From a bacterium (GTDB lineage Bacteria; RUG730; JAAEPJ01): DNA of 64,000 bases. Positions 17,424 to 25,616 of the stretch are shown piece after piece; within the stretch, counting starts at the first letter, position 1, and each line of letters opens with the position of its first letter. The stretch spans positions 3,569-67,568 of the forward strand of contig JAAEPJ010000048.1 in assembly GCA_024222485.1 (NCBI GenBank), given 5' to 3'. The notes beneath the pieces are model-generated. The model was not told where the DNA came from. It ran no database searches and was given only the letters and a program-made list of their open reading frames with translations. The position numbers and the translations under genes were made by a program.

Positions 17424-18444
17424 CACCCTGCTCCTTAAATTGCTTTACTGCTTCTAAAAAAGCCAACTCTTTTGTCATCACATTGTCTCTAATAAACTCA
17501 GGCTTACCCTGCAAAAGCTTTTCTTTTTTCTTCAAAATATTAGACTGATCACTTTCACTTAAACCGTTATAAAAACACTTTAAATCCTGTTCCTGAAGCT
17601 CATCTTTTTTTCTATCATCTTCCTAAGCTTTTTGCTTAAGCTTCTCCTCTTCTCTTTTCAATTTCTCCAACTTCTTTTTTTCTTCTAACTTCTCATCTTC
17701 TGTCATCCCCAGTTCCCAGTTTTCTTTTAGAAATTTCTGCAGATAGCCGATAGGATTTTCTGCCGCAGCAACCTTGATTCGACTTATATTGCAAAGTATT
17801 TGCTTAGAGGTAAATTCTCGACATAAAGACTCTGCAACTTTTATCGGCAAATCTCTTAAAAACTTCTCTTTAAAAACTCTTCTCACCTCTAGAGCAACAA
17901 CATTTTCCTTGTTTTCCTCTTTGTTGTTGTTTAATTTACTTTCGTTTACTTTACTTTGTGTACTTCTGTCATCATTTATTGAGTTTATGTCTACATTAAC
18001 TAAGTTATTGTTTACATTAACTAATTTAATGTTCGCATTTAACATAAAATCAGAGTCAAGCTCAATCAGCAAAAACTCATGAATAATGTCTACACTTTTG
18101 CGTCTTCCGCATGCTTCCAAATAACGCTCCTGAATACTTGCAGAAGTTAAAATTTGGAATTTTTCGCAAAGTTCTTGATTAAAAAAATTTACTTGCAGAG
18201 CCTTTTTTATCGTTTCCAATACACTCCTTTCAGAAGCACCCAGCTCATCAGCAATATCAAACGGCAGATCATCATCCCAAACGGTAAAATAACCTTTTCC
18301 TTTATAAATATCGCACAGCAAACTAGTCAGTATTGTGACAGACATCGCTCCGCAGGATTTAATGATTCGTCTAATCTTTCGATCCGAGAAAAAATCTACA
18401 TCAAAAGAAAAGTAATCAATACCTGTTTTATAAGGTCTACCCAT
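17404..18444 (-). pseudogene. DnaD-like (DUF4373) replication protein with in-frame TAG
   Basis: The N-terminal winged-helix domain (GIDYFSFDVDFFSDRKIRRIIKSCG, YGKG-type Y-K-G-K-G-YFTVWDDDL) matches the Lin1244/Lin1753-like replication proteins of Gram-positive-type phages. A helical, charged C-terminus follows. The frame is stopped by TAG at 17623-17625 after KLKQKA but then stays open for 72 codons (EDDRKKDELQEQDL ... FKEQGVGEVKD) to TAG 17404. The tail has the same composition and the usual C-terminal style of phage replication proteins. The first TAG stands where Gln (CAG) is expected. Intact length would be about 346 residues. It probably loads helicase for the phage-like half. Confidence 0.75.
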
Positions 18445-18621
18445 AATCTAAATTTCCCTTCTTTTTCATCTGTCCCTTTAAAACCCCAATCAATTAAGAT
18501 CAGTAATCAGAAAAGGCTCACTCTTATACCAGCACTACAGCCCCCATGTCCTTTTTAAGGGTGTGACTGACCATAACCCAGTTAGAGCCGATGTTTATTT
18601 AAATTTTAAATCTAAATTCTT

Positions 18622-18646
18622 AATATCTGTTTTTATTGCAGATATT
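18622..18646. repeat. Perfect 8-bp hairpin in a 237-bp non-coding gap
   Basis: AATATCTG and CAGATATT pair around a nine-base loop. It sits between the unknown gene 18682-19044 and the DnaD-like gene, in a stretch where no convincing ORF is seen. It could be a terminator or attenuator, though it lacks a U-tract on the minus strand. Confidence 0.4.
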
Positions 18647-18681
18647 ATTTAAGTTATTTATATGCGGCAGAAACTAAAAGA

Positions 18682-19035
18682 TCAAACGTTCATGCCTCTT
18701 AGCCTACTCTTGCGTCTTGTGATCTCAGTACAGTTAATCATTGCTCTTTTCTGCTTTTCAAAAACAACCAAAATATCCAAATTTTCTTTAAACGGACAAT
18801 CTTTGGTTATAAAACCCCATTCGTCCATCTTTTCATTTTTGCCGACTAAACGCCTGATACTTGCTTTTTCTTCTTCATTCCAAAAATCACCTTCAAGCAC
18901 ATTAGCAAGAATGTCATCGCTGCCAGTATAGCCAAGAATAATCGTCCACCTATATTTTTTGTTTTTGCTAACATACTCATTTTCTCCGTAATTATTTTTA
19001 ATATCTTCATTTGTTAAATTATTTAAATCCTTCAT
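18682..19035 (-). CDS. Hypothetical phage-like protein
   Basis: A protein of about 117 residues, MKDLNNLTNEDIKNNYG, with a central YRWTIILGYTGSDD and a charged C-terminus. GGAGGTG with ideal spacing supports the ATG at 19035 rather than the GTG at 19044. It is directly downstream of the RecA-like ATPase (stop TAG at 19048), so the two are coupled. I do not recognise a family; the place in the operon suggests a recombination or single-strand-binding accessory. Confidence 0.55.
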   Translation of the reverse strand: MKDLNNLTNEDIKNNYGENEYVSKNKKYRWTIILGYTGSDDILANVLEGDFWNEEEKASIRRLVGKNEKMDEWGFITKDCPFKENLDILVVFEKQKRAMINCTEITRRKSRLRGMNV

Positions 19036-19047
19036 TTTGTCCACCTC

Positions 19048-19893
19048 CTATAGAGTCTGTGGTAAACGACTCAAAAGAAAAGTTATTTGTTTATTAGAAA
19101 GCGTCTTTAAATTTTCAATATCAACGCTCTTACCTTTAGTGCAGTCTAACAACAATTTTCTTTCTTTGTCTTTGTCACCTTTTGATAAAGTTCTTAGTCG
19201 ACTGATTAAAGTTTCTAATAAATTCTCGCCCTCATTAAGCCATTCAATTAACGATACGCCTAAATTCTCATCAGGTTTATCAATCGTTTTATCCTGATAT
19301 TTTCCAGTCCTGTCTTTCAAAATTCTTGCACAGTGCTTAACATTAATATCCATAAGCATGTCAAATTCATATTCAATGCCTTTGCCCTGTTCTGGTACTG
19401 TGCCGATTCTTACAGGTTTATTTTTTCCTGTTTTTTCGTCCTTTTCTACTGTCCATTCTGTTTTTGAACGCATTGTCGCAATAATATGACCATCAAAATT
19501 TAAAACGGCTTCAATTAACCTTTTATGTTTTGGTGTTGCTTCGCTCCAAGCTGACCAAGAATTACCTCGATATTTTATTCTTGCAGTTTCGTCTATCTCA
19601 CTTAAAAGTTCTTGCCATGCATGAGTTAAACTGTCAATAATCAAAACATCATAATTTTTAGCGGCATTTATAAAACTCACATAATTTTCAATCTTTGGAC
19701 TTGGAAGTTCTGCAACATCAAAATCAAAACGATCAGCATACTTACTAGCAGAGCCTCTCTCTGTATCAATAACAGCGATTTTAAAGCCCATACCGTTTGC
19801 AATTCTAAGTGCAGAATATGTTTTACCTGAACCGCTAGCTCCAAAAATTGCAAATCTTAATTTTGATTGTTTTTTATTTGCCTTCTTAAACAT
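19048..19893 (-). CDS. RecA-like phage nucleotide-binding ATPase (Sak4-type)
   Basis: A P-loop ATPase of the RecA fold used in phage single-strand annealing. Walker A is FGASGSGKTYSALR, and the Walker B-type strand is YDVLIIDSLTHAW. IIATMRSKTEWTVEKDEKTGKNKPVRIGTVPEQGKGIEYEFD is a diagnostic block for this family, ending with a short C-terminal helix. It is 281 residues and intact. It pairs with RusA and the DnaD-like protein in a phage replication-recombination module. AGAGG precedes the ATG. Confidence 0.85.
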   Translation of the reverse strand: MFKKANKKQSKLRFAIFGASGSGKTYSALRIANGMGFKIAVIDTERGSASKYADRFDFDVAELPSPKIENYVSFINAAKNYDVLIIDSLTHAWQELLSEIDETARIKYRGNSWSAWSEATPKHKRLIEAVLNFDGHIIATMRSKTEWTVEKDEKTGKNKPVRIGTVPEQGKGIEYEFDMLMDINVKHCARILKDRTGKYQDKTIDKPDENLGVSLIEWLNEGENLLETLISRLRTLSKGDKDKERKLLLDCTKGKSVDIENLKTLSNKQITFLLSRLPQTL

Positions 19894-19897
19894 TGGA

Positions 19898-20074
19898 CTA
19901 AACCTCTTTTTTCTTGCACTTTCAACGAAAATATCTTAAATTATTATTATTCGGTTCAACACGAATATTTTGTTTTAGCGTTGTTAACAGACTCGAATTT
20001 GTTATCAATGCTATTTTTCTTTTTAGGCTCTTTTTAAGCCTTGCATAATAAATACGAAAATAATTATTTCTTAT
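19898..20074 (-). pseudogene. Possible small gene with ATA in place of a start codon
   Basis: An open frame of 58 codons (IRNNYFRIYYARLKKSLK ...) lies between two phage genes in the same orientation. It has a perfect GGAGG eight bases before an ATA codon, and an in-frame TGA at 19922-19924 followed by KCKKKEV and TAG just before the ATPase gene. Both ATA and TGA would be normal (ATG, TGG) with one G>A change each. Alternatively the stretch is non-coding. Confidence 0.3.
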
Positions 20075-20087
20075 GCTCTTTGCCTCC

Positions 20088-20222
20088 TTATTTTTTTATT
20101 CCTAATTTTTCTAAATACTCATTTAAAGTTTTTCCATTAACTCCTAAAGCCTCAGCAATCTGTTTTTTACTTTTTGTATTCAACATTTGCTCAAGATCTT
20201 CTTTTCTAATATTTATTTGCAT
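20088..20222 (-). CDS. Tiny HTH-like protein
   Basis: A 44-residue frame, MQINIRKEDLEQMLNTKSKK, followed by QIAEALGVNGKTLNEYLEKLGIKK. The second half fits a single helix-turn-helix of the Fis/HTH_8 or resolvase tail type (IAEALGVNGKTLNEYL). GAGGG lies eight bases before the ATG and the gene begins right after the stop of the upstream HTH gene. It could be a small regulator in the early phage operon. Confidence 0.55.
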   Translation of the reverse strand: MQINIRKEDLEQMLNTKSKKQIAEALGVNGKTLNEYLEKLGIKK

Positions 20223-20226
20223 TTAA

Positions 20227-20487
20227 CTACCCTCTAGCAGTTGCTAAGTTAAAAACAGGATGATACCGATCCTGTACTCGTACTCGATTACTTTTTAAAT
20301 AAGTTAAAAATTCCTCCTTATTAATTAAAAAATGCGGTCGTTTAGAATGTTTATGAAGCCCAGGCTGCAAAACCTCCACCTCACTCGTAAACTCATCATT
20401 TTCTTTAATCATTCGGCAAATAGTCCCTCTACTTACTTTAATGATCTTCCCTGCTTCTGTTGTTGAAATATAACGGTCTAAGTTCAT
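20227..20487 (-). CDS. Excisionase/HTH_17-like DNA-binding protein
   Basis: An 86-residue protein with YISTTEAGKIIKVSRGTICRMIKENDEF, a MerR/excisionase-type helix-turn-helix. HKHSKRPHFLINKEEFLTYL is the usual second half that contacts DNA through a wing. It is the first gene of the minus-strand early operon, divergent from the cI-like repressor, so it is either Cro/excisionase-like or an early activator. Confidence 0.7.
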   Translation of the reverse strand: MNLDRYISTTEAGKIIKVSRGTICRMIKENDEFTSEVEVLQPGLHKHSKRPHFLINKEEFLTYLKSNRVRVQDRYHPVFNLATARG

Positions 20488-20654
20488 GCTTCATTCCTCC
20501 TTTTTTACTTTTTTTGTTTTTTATGACAGTTAAGTCTTAAAAAAAACACCATTTAAGGTGCGAAAATGTTATTTATTTTGCTATTTTTAATCTTTTCTAG
20601 TATAATAATTTTCAAAGAATGGTTAAGAAAACTTTAAAAAGCACCATGTTTATC

Positions 20655-20683
20655 TCTTTTAAGGTAAATATAACCTTAAAAGA
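20655..20683. promoter_or_regulatory. Operator-like inverted repeat of the lysogeny switch
   Basis: TCTTTTAAGGT and ACCTTAAAAGA are perfect 11-bp arms separated by seven bases, in the divergent promoter region between the HTH gene and the cI-like repressor. The half-site TTTAAGGT recurs at 20553-20560 within CACCATTTAAGGTG. Binding by the 20746 repressor is inferred. Confidence 0.55.
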
Positions 20684-20697
20684 TAATTAGTCAACTA

Positions 20698-20723
20698 TTT
20701 TTTATCTATTTTTGGATAAAAAA
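20698..20723. promoter_or_regulatory. Second inverted repeat before the repressor start
   Basis: TTTTTTATC and GATAAAAAA pair perfectly around eight bases, 23 bases ahead of the GTG. It may be an autoregulatory site or a leader hairpin. Confidence 0.4.
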
Positions 20724-20745
20724 TAAGTTCACGAGGTAAATTGTT

Positions 20746-21180
20746 GTGAAAAAAATTGATGATAAAATAAGAAGAGCTAGAAAAGACGCTGGCTTAACTC
20801 AAATAGAATTGAGTAAAAAATTAGGAGTTAAAGGTAATCCCATAGGAAAATATGAGATGGGTATTTCCACTCCAAAAATAGAAGCATTAAAAAAAATTGC
20901 AAAAGCAACCAATAAATCATTAGCATTTTTTTTAGAAGGCGACGACTTCAATGTTGATGTTGAAAATAATCAAGGAATGATTACAAAACATGTCAATGGA
21001 GGAAATATTACACAAAATAATAATCATCAAAATATTCATAAAACCACAAACGCAAATTTTGAATATGACATTGAAGAGATTGATAAACGGCTAGATACTC
21101 TTTTAAAAATGAAAGAAAAAGGCAGTATCAGTGAAAAAGATTATGAAGAAAAAAAACAAGAATTATTAAATAAAATATAA
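20746..21180 (+). CDS. cI-like repressor with C-terminal SHOCT domain
   Basis: An N-terminal XRE domain (KIRRARKDAGLTQIELSKKLGVKGNPIGKYEMG) is followed by a linker and a SHOCT-type C-terminus (DIEEIDKRLDTLLKMKEKGSISEKDYEEKKQELLNKI), a short oligomerisation domain. The GTG at 20746 has GAGGT eight bases upstream. Divergence from the early operon and the flanking palindromes indicate the lysogeny repressor of the phage-like half. No protease (Ser-Lys) domain is present, so induction would differ from lambda cI. Confidence 0.8.
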   Translation: MKKIDDKIRRARKDAGLTQIELSKKLGVKGNPIGKYEMGISTPKIEALKKIAKATNKSLAFFLEGDDFNVDVENNQGMITKHVNGGNITQNNNHQNIHKTTNANFEYDIEEIDKRLDTLLKMKEKGSISEKDYEEKKQELLNKI

Positions 21181-21224
21181 CTTTTCTCTCCTTATAAACT
21201 ACAGATAAGAATCACTTCCTCCTC

Positions 21225-21252
21225 TTGACAACTCAAATAATTGTGTTATTTT
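21225..21252 (+). promoter_or_regulatory. Possible promoter upstream of the OLD gene
   Basis: TTGACA at 21225-21230 and TATTTT at 21247-21252 with a 16-base spacer. It could drive the small ORF at 21303 and the OLD nuclease. Confidence 0.4.
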
Positions 21253-21302
21253 TAAATTACAGCTTTTCTTAGCGAGTTTAAAAATAAGGATGCTTAATAA
21301 AT

Positions 21303-21560
21303 ATGATAGAACCCGATGTTGTGTATATGTCAATTATAAATATAAACTTCGATATCAATATCGCAAAAAAAATGAAATATCTTCGAGAAAACCTCCGCTT
21401 TTTAAATAATAAAGGATTTATTAATATCAATCCTAAAAACTGCAAAATCACAAACAACAACAATATGACAGTTCCAGCATTTCAAAAAATAAAGAAATGT
21501 AATGAATTTTGTTGTTCTTGCCAAGCGACCAATATTCCAGCTTTAGCGACTACAAATTAA
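21303..21560 (+). CDS. Doubtful small ORF
   Basis: An 85-residue open frame (MIEPDVVYMSIININFDINIAKKMKYLRE), Asn- and Cys-rich near its end. No family is recognised, and no strong ribosome site precedes it. The stretch 21181-21636 otherwise shows only a candidate promoter. It may be non-coding. Confidence 0.25.
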   Translation: MIEPDVVYMSIININFDINIAKKMKYLRENLRFLNNKGFININPKNCKITNNNNMTVPAFQKIKKCNEFCCSCQATNIPALATTN

Positions 21561-21671
21561 GATAAAAATTTCTTTATTTATAATATAAACTTTTGTAATA
21601 TTAACTGTTAAATAAAAAATAAAAGCAACAAAAAAAATGAGGATTAAAAATTAAAACTAGAAAAAATAAAA

Positions 21672-23459
21672 ATGAAACATTTTAGATGTTATAATTCAGA
21701 AGTAGAGATTCCTATGTCAGATTTAACAGCTTTTATTGGAAAAAATGATTCAGGAAAATCTACTGTTTTAGAAGCACTAGAAATTTTTTTAAACAATTCA
21801 CTTGTTTCTTGTGAAAAGGCTGATTTAAATAATAAAGCAGATAACAACAATATTGAAATTTCCTGTGTTTTTTCTGACTACCCAAAAGAATTAATTATAG
21901 ATTCCTCATCTAGTACAAATTTAACAAAAGAGTTTCTAACAAATACAAATAATATGTTAGAAATTAAAAAAATATTTCCCACGACAGCAAACAAGCCTAA
22001 AGAAAAAACATATATTATATGCAATCACCCGTCAATCAAACATGGAAATGACTTATTAACTTTAAAACAAACAGATTTAAAAAAAGGAGCAGAACAACTT
22101 AACATTTCAAAAGAAAATTATAATGCAAATATTAATTCATCAATTAGATCAGCTATTTGGGATTCTTTTGAAAATTTAAATCTATCCCAAACCGAATTAT
22201 TAGTTGATAAAGAAGATACTAAAAAAGTCTATGAATCCTTAAAAAAATATTTACCTATCTATGCGTTATTTCAGTCAGATAGACCAAGCCAAGATGATGA
22301 CAAAGAAGTAACTGACCCAATGAAAATAGCTATTCAAGAAGCCCTTGCTGATTTAGAATCAGAAATAGAAATTATAAAAAAAGAAGTAAAGAAAAAAGCC
22401 ATAGAAACTGCTAACCGAACATTAACAAAACTTAAAGAAATGTCTCCAGAAATTGCAGACGAATTAATTCCTGAATTCAAAACAGAACCTAAATTTGAAT
22501 CCCAATTCAAACTAACAATTAACTCTGATGAAGGCATTCCTATTAATAAACGAGGAAGTGGCATACGACGATTGATTCTTCTTAATTTTTTTAGAGCTGA
22601 AGCTGAGAAACGGAAAAGTAAAAATAACTCTAGCAGCATTATTTTTGCATTTGAAGAACCTGAAACATCTCAACATCCAAATCATCAAGAAATGCTTATA
22701 AATACTTTTATTGAATTATCCAACTCAAATAATTCACAAATATTATTAACTACACATACTCCCGCATTAGCAGGATTATTACCATTAGAAAGTCTTCGCT
22801 TTATATGCAAAAAAGGTAGTGATAGAATTATTGAAATAGGAACTGATGAAGTTTTTAAAAAAATTGCGAACACACTAGGTGTTCTTGCAAATCCTATAAA
22901 TAAAAATGCAAAAGCTTTGCTCTTAATAGAAGGAAAAAACGATGTAACTTTTATAAACCATACAGCTGAAATGTTAAAAAACAGTGGCTTTATTACTCAC
23001 ACATTTAAAGATAAAAATATTGCTTTAGTCCCAATAGGAGGATGTGGAAATTTAAAACATTGGATTACTTTACACTTGGCGGAACAATTTGCAATACCAC
23101 ATTGTGTGCTTTTAGACTCTGACAAAGGAACAGCTGAAGAAGAAAAAAATAAATTTAAAATAGCAGAATTACGACAAAAGAATATAAAAGCATACTTAAC
23201 TCGTAAAAGAGAACCAGAAAATTATATTGATAATAACTGCTTAAATCTTCCTAAAGAAACTTCAATTAGTTACTCTGATACTTGTGATGCAAAAATAATA
23301 ATCGCAAACAAAACAAGGACTAGAAAACAAAAAGTTCTTGAAAATTTTTGGACTAAAATGACCTGCGAACAAATTAGAAATAGCGAAAAATATTTTAAAA
23401 ATGGTGAAGAAAAGTATGAATTTACTGAAATGTTCCAAGATTTTTTAAGCCTAGTCTAA
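21672..23459 (+). CDS. OLD-family ATP-dependent nuclease
   Basis: This is an overcoming-lysogenization-defect nuclease: an ABC-type ATPase fused to a TOPRIM nuclease. Walker A is FIGKNDSGKSTVLEALE, the signature helix includes NKRGSGIRRLILL, Walker B is IIFAFEEPETSQHP and the H-loop region is ILLTTHTPA. The TOPRIM domain starts at ALLLIEGKNDVTF with a later VLLDSDKGTAEEEK acidic pair. In P2, OLD blocks superinfecting phages. The true start is probably ATG 21637-21639 (MRIKK), but a one-base loss in the A-run at about 21646-21650 disconnects it; the ATG at 21672 would trim about 12 residues. No UvrD-like GajB follows, so this is not a Gabija pair. Confidence 0.85.
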   Translation: MKHFRCYNSEVEIPMSDLTAFIGKNDSGKSTVLEALEIFLNNSLVSCEKADLNNKADNNNIEISCVFSDYPKELIIDSSSSTNLTKEFLTNTNNMLEIKKIFPTTANKPKEKTYIICNHPSIKHGNDLLTLKQTDLKKGAEQLNISKENYNANINSSIRSAIWDSFENLNLSQTELLVDKEDTKKVYESLKKYLPIYALFQSDRPSQDDDKEVTDPMKIAIQEALADLESEIEIIKKEVKKKAIETANRTLTKLKEMSPEIADELIPEFKTEPKFESQFKLTINSDEGIPINKRGSGIRRLILLNFFRAEAEKRKSKNNSSSIIFAFEEPETSQHPNHQEMLINTFIELSNSNNSQILLTTHTPALAGLLPLESLRFICKKGSDRIIEIGTDEVFKKIANTLGVLANPINKNAKALLLIEGKNDVTFINHTAEMLKNSGFITHTFKDKNIALVPIGGCGNLKHWITLHLAEQFAIPHCVLLDSDKGTAEEEKNKFKIAELRQKNIKAYLTRKREPENYIDNNCLNLPKETSISYSDTCDAKIIIANKTRTRKQKVLENFWTKMTCEQIRNSEKYFKNGEEKYEFTEMFQDFLSLV

Positions 23460-23486
23460 GTTTAATAATATTTATATTTTAAATTA

Positions 23487-24371
23487 TTATTTTTCCAATC
23501 TCTCCATCAACTTAAACGCCTCTTTATCAAACTTAGAAAAAGCCACCCATTTCCCACCCAAATCCTTTAAAGATGAGCCAAAATGGTAAACTTCTTTATT
23601 ATCTAAAATAATAAACCTATCATGCGAGTGTTTAAACTCTTGAAGCTCAATTCTTGGATATTGAGCATTATACTTTTTCAAATCAAGCCGTAATTGCCTT
23701 GAAATAAATTTTGTATAAATTATAACCTTAACATCTTTATTACGCTTAGAAAGCAACATAAAAGTCCTGTCATCAACAAAATTATCAATAACTATAATCG
23801 ATTTCTGAGCTTTCCTTACAATATCAGCTACAAACTTATACGCATCAAAAACCTGACCATCAAAAAATATTCCTTTTCTAGGTAAATCATTTTTATTTTC
23901 TAAAGCATCAAAAATTTTATCGAATTTATGATCTGCCTCTATTTGCTTACGCTCAACATTATTAAGTCTTTGAAATAACTGAGCATTAGCATTCAAAAAA
24001 CGCCTCATTTCAATAAAAGTATTAATTATTTGAATATTAATTTCTATTGCTTTTTTACTTCTCAAAACGCTCGGCAAATTAACAACACCATACTCTGTAA
24101 AAACATATGGATTAACAGATGAATGTTTCAATATATTTAACTGGTCACAATTTGTGACCAGTTCCTGTTTTTCAATATCTGTCAATTGAAACATATAAGC
24201 TGCAGGGAATCTTTCAATATTTCTTTTAACTGCTTGATTAAAAACTTTTGTTTTAACATCATATAACTCCGCCAAATCTCTATCAAGCATCACCTGCAAA
24301 CCACGAATTGTATAAATTTTATTCTTAATATTATCTTGATTAAAAACAGCAATTTCATTTTTATTATCCAT
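23487..24371 (-). CDS. ORF6N-domain protein with PLD-like C-terminus
   Basis: The N-terminal ORF6N (KilA-N-type) domain (IYTIRGLQVMLDRDLAELYDVKTKVFNQAVKRN, RFPAAYMFQLT) is found in phage antirepressors. After a coiled-coil region the C-terminal half has SIIVIDNFVDDRTFMLL and HDRFIILDNKEVYHFGSSLKDLGGKW, the HxD...GSS pattern of a single PLD-type motif. It is 294 residues. It lies next to the integrase, convergent with the OLD gene. It may act as an antirepressor or a defence protein; the PLD-like half could bind nucleic acid without cutting. Confidence 0.75.
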   Translation of the reverse strand: MDNKNEIAVFNQDNIKNKIYTIRGLQVMLDRDLAELYDVKTKVFNQAVKRNIERFPAAYMFQLTDIEKQELVTNCDQLNILKHSSVNPYVFTEYGVVNLPSVLRSKKAIEINIQIINTFIEMRRFLNANAQLFQRLNNVERKQIEADHKFDKIFDALENKNDLPRKGIFFDGQVFDAYKFVADIVRKAQKSIIVIDNFVDDRTFMLLSKRNKDVKVIIYTKFISRQLRLDLKKYNAQYPRIELQEFKHSHDRFIILDNKEVYHFGSSLKDLGGKWVAFSKFDKEAFKLMERLEK

Positions 24372-24389
24372 AAAAACTCCATTAAATTA

Positions 24390-25436
24390 TTAATAATTTA
24401 TCTTTTCAATAGATTTAAAAAAAGTTGTGTCTTTTAAATGCGTATAAACTTGCTCCGTCATTTTAGTGCTAGAATGTCCTACAATTTTTGATATATGATA
24501 AACAGGAACGCCCATTTCGCTCATTTTTGAAACAAAGGTATGCCGTAAGCAATGAAAACAAAAACCTTGAGGCAATTCAAGCTTAATACGAAATTTTCTA
24601 ACCATACCAGTTAAAACATCTTCATTTAAGTCTCTATAATTATCAAGAAAAAAGCAAACAAAATTTGTTTTTTTCTTAGCTAGCTTTTTAACTATAAGCA
24701 AATATTTCTTTAAATGTGAATGGATAGGAACACTTCTAATTGATGAATTATTTTTAGGCGACAATTTTAAATGTTTTTTATCTTTAACATATAAAATATT
24801 ATTATCGAAATCTATATCATCCCACTCTAAATGACAGACTTCCCCTCTTCTTAAACCAGTATACAATCCCAGCATAAAAGCTGTCTTATATGGATGCTCA
24901 GTATTTTCCATTAATTTATCTATATCTTTTTCTTCTAAAATAAAATTTTTAGCCTCTTTTGTAGATTTATAATAAGATACTTGAGATGAATAATCTCTTT
25001 CTAAATAACGCATTTCATAAGCATATTTCATCATATTTTTTAAAGTTCCAAGTTCTCTATTAATCGTAGCTTCTGAAACCTGTTTTTTTCGTAAAATTTT
25101 AAAATTATTAAGAGTCACACCATTAAATTGTTTAACAAATCTAATTTCAGGGCAATTTTTTTTAAATGTTTTAAGTGTAATTTCGTCCCTAATAATACTT
25201 CTTTTTCTTTTATTTGATTTACTATAGCTTTCAATATATTCATCACAAAGTTCATCAAAACTTATATTATTGATAAGCATTCCATTCTTTTTAGCATCAA
25301 GCCTATTTGCCAACATCAATTCAAACTTCTTAACAACTTGCAAATCAGTACTTACAGCCTTGCTTCTTTGTTTGCCATCTTCACGCCAATAAACATGCCA
25401 AATATCTTTTTTACCTCTTTTTTTTCTGTAAAACAT
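24390..25436 (-). CDS. int: Tyrosine recombinase (integrase)
   Basis: A 348-residue phage integrase. The N-terminal AP2-like arm-binding part (KRGKKDIWHVYWREDGKQRSKAVST) precedes a SAM-like core-binding domain and a catalytic domain with GLYTGLRRGEVCHLEWDDID (first Arg), a Lys in the beta hairpin (DKKHLKLSPK), HCLRHTFVSKM (HxxR), GHSSTKMTEQVYTHL (His and the Tyr nucleophile). All catalytic residues are present. It sits 180 bases from the 3' end of a tRNA-Phe gene, the classical target of such enzymes, and marks the right border of the island. Confidence 0.93.
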   Translation of the reverse strand: MFYRKKRGKKDIWHVYWREDGKQRSKAVSTDLQVVKKFELMLANRLDAKKNGMLINNISFDELCDEYIESYSKSNKRKRSIIRDEITLKTFKKNCPEIRFVKQFNGVTLNNFKILRKKQVSEATINRELGTLKNMMKYAYEMRYLERDYSSQVSYYKSTKEAKNFILEEKDIDKLMENTEHPYKTAFMLGLYTGLRRGEVCHLEWDDIDFDNNILYVKDKKHLKLSPKNNSSIRSVPIHSHLKKYLLIVKKLAKKKTNFVCFFLDNYRDLNEDVLTGMVRKFRIKLELPQGFCFHCLRHTFVSKMSEMGVPVYHISKIVGHSSTKMTEQVYTHLKDTTFFKSIEKINY

Positions 25437-25543
25437 AGACTCCTCCTTTTTGCTAGGTTAATTAAGTCTATGTTACTTTTTTGCCAACAATTTGCCAACA
25501 TGTTTTTAATTTTTTGGTTTTTTTGTGTTTTATGTGACAATAA

Positions 25544-25581
25544 AAAAGCCCCTGCTTCATCGTCGTGAAACAGGGGCTTTT
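25544..25581 (-). terminator. Strong intrinsic terminator after tRNA-Phe
   Basis: AAAAGCCCCTG and CAGGGGCTTTT form a perfect 11-bp stem, with an inner TTCA/TGAA extension. It is followed on the minus strand by a T-run, and faces the tRNA gene. It is symmetrical enough to work in both directions. Confidence 0.85.
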
Positions 25582-25616
25582 GAAAGTCTCAAGGAAACTT
25601 GTATTTTTAATAAAAA

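Larger units (their letters stand above)
467..25616. mobile_element. Composite integrated island with two recombinases
   Basis: The right end is the tRNA-Phe 3' end. The left end is uncertain because no copy of the tRNA 3' sequence was spotted inside the window. A serine recombinase closes the left part, a tyrosine integrase the right part, and the base composition changes at about 15.4 kb. Probably two elements sit side by side, both without structural genes. Confidence 0.6.

Noticed and set aside
18445-18681. Short frames such as MVSHTLKKDMGAVVLV between two phage genes
   Set aside because: Very short, several frames equally open and no conservation argument; left as non-coding with a hairpin.
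15431-20487. Amber (TAG) recoding to Gln throughout the phage-like half
   Set aside because: The DUF5659 gene ends in TAG at the same place as the TAA of its paralogue, and the RecA-like ATPase ends TAG directly at a ribosome site for the next gene. Only two internal TAGs were found.
21672-23459. Gabija defence pair (GajA)
   Set aside because: The OLD-type protein fits, but no UvrD/GajB helicase follows; the next gene is an ORF6N protein on the other strand.
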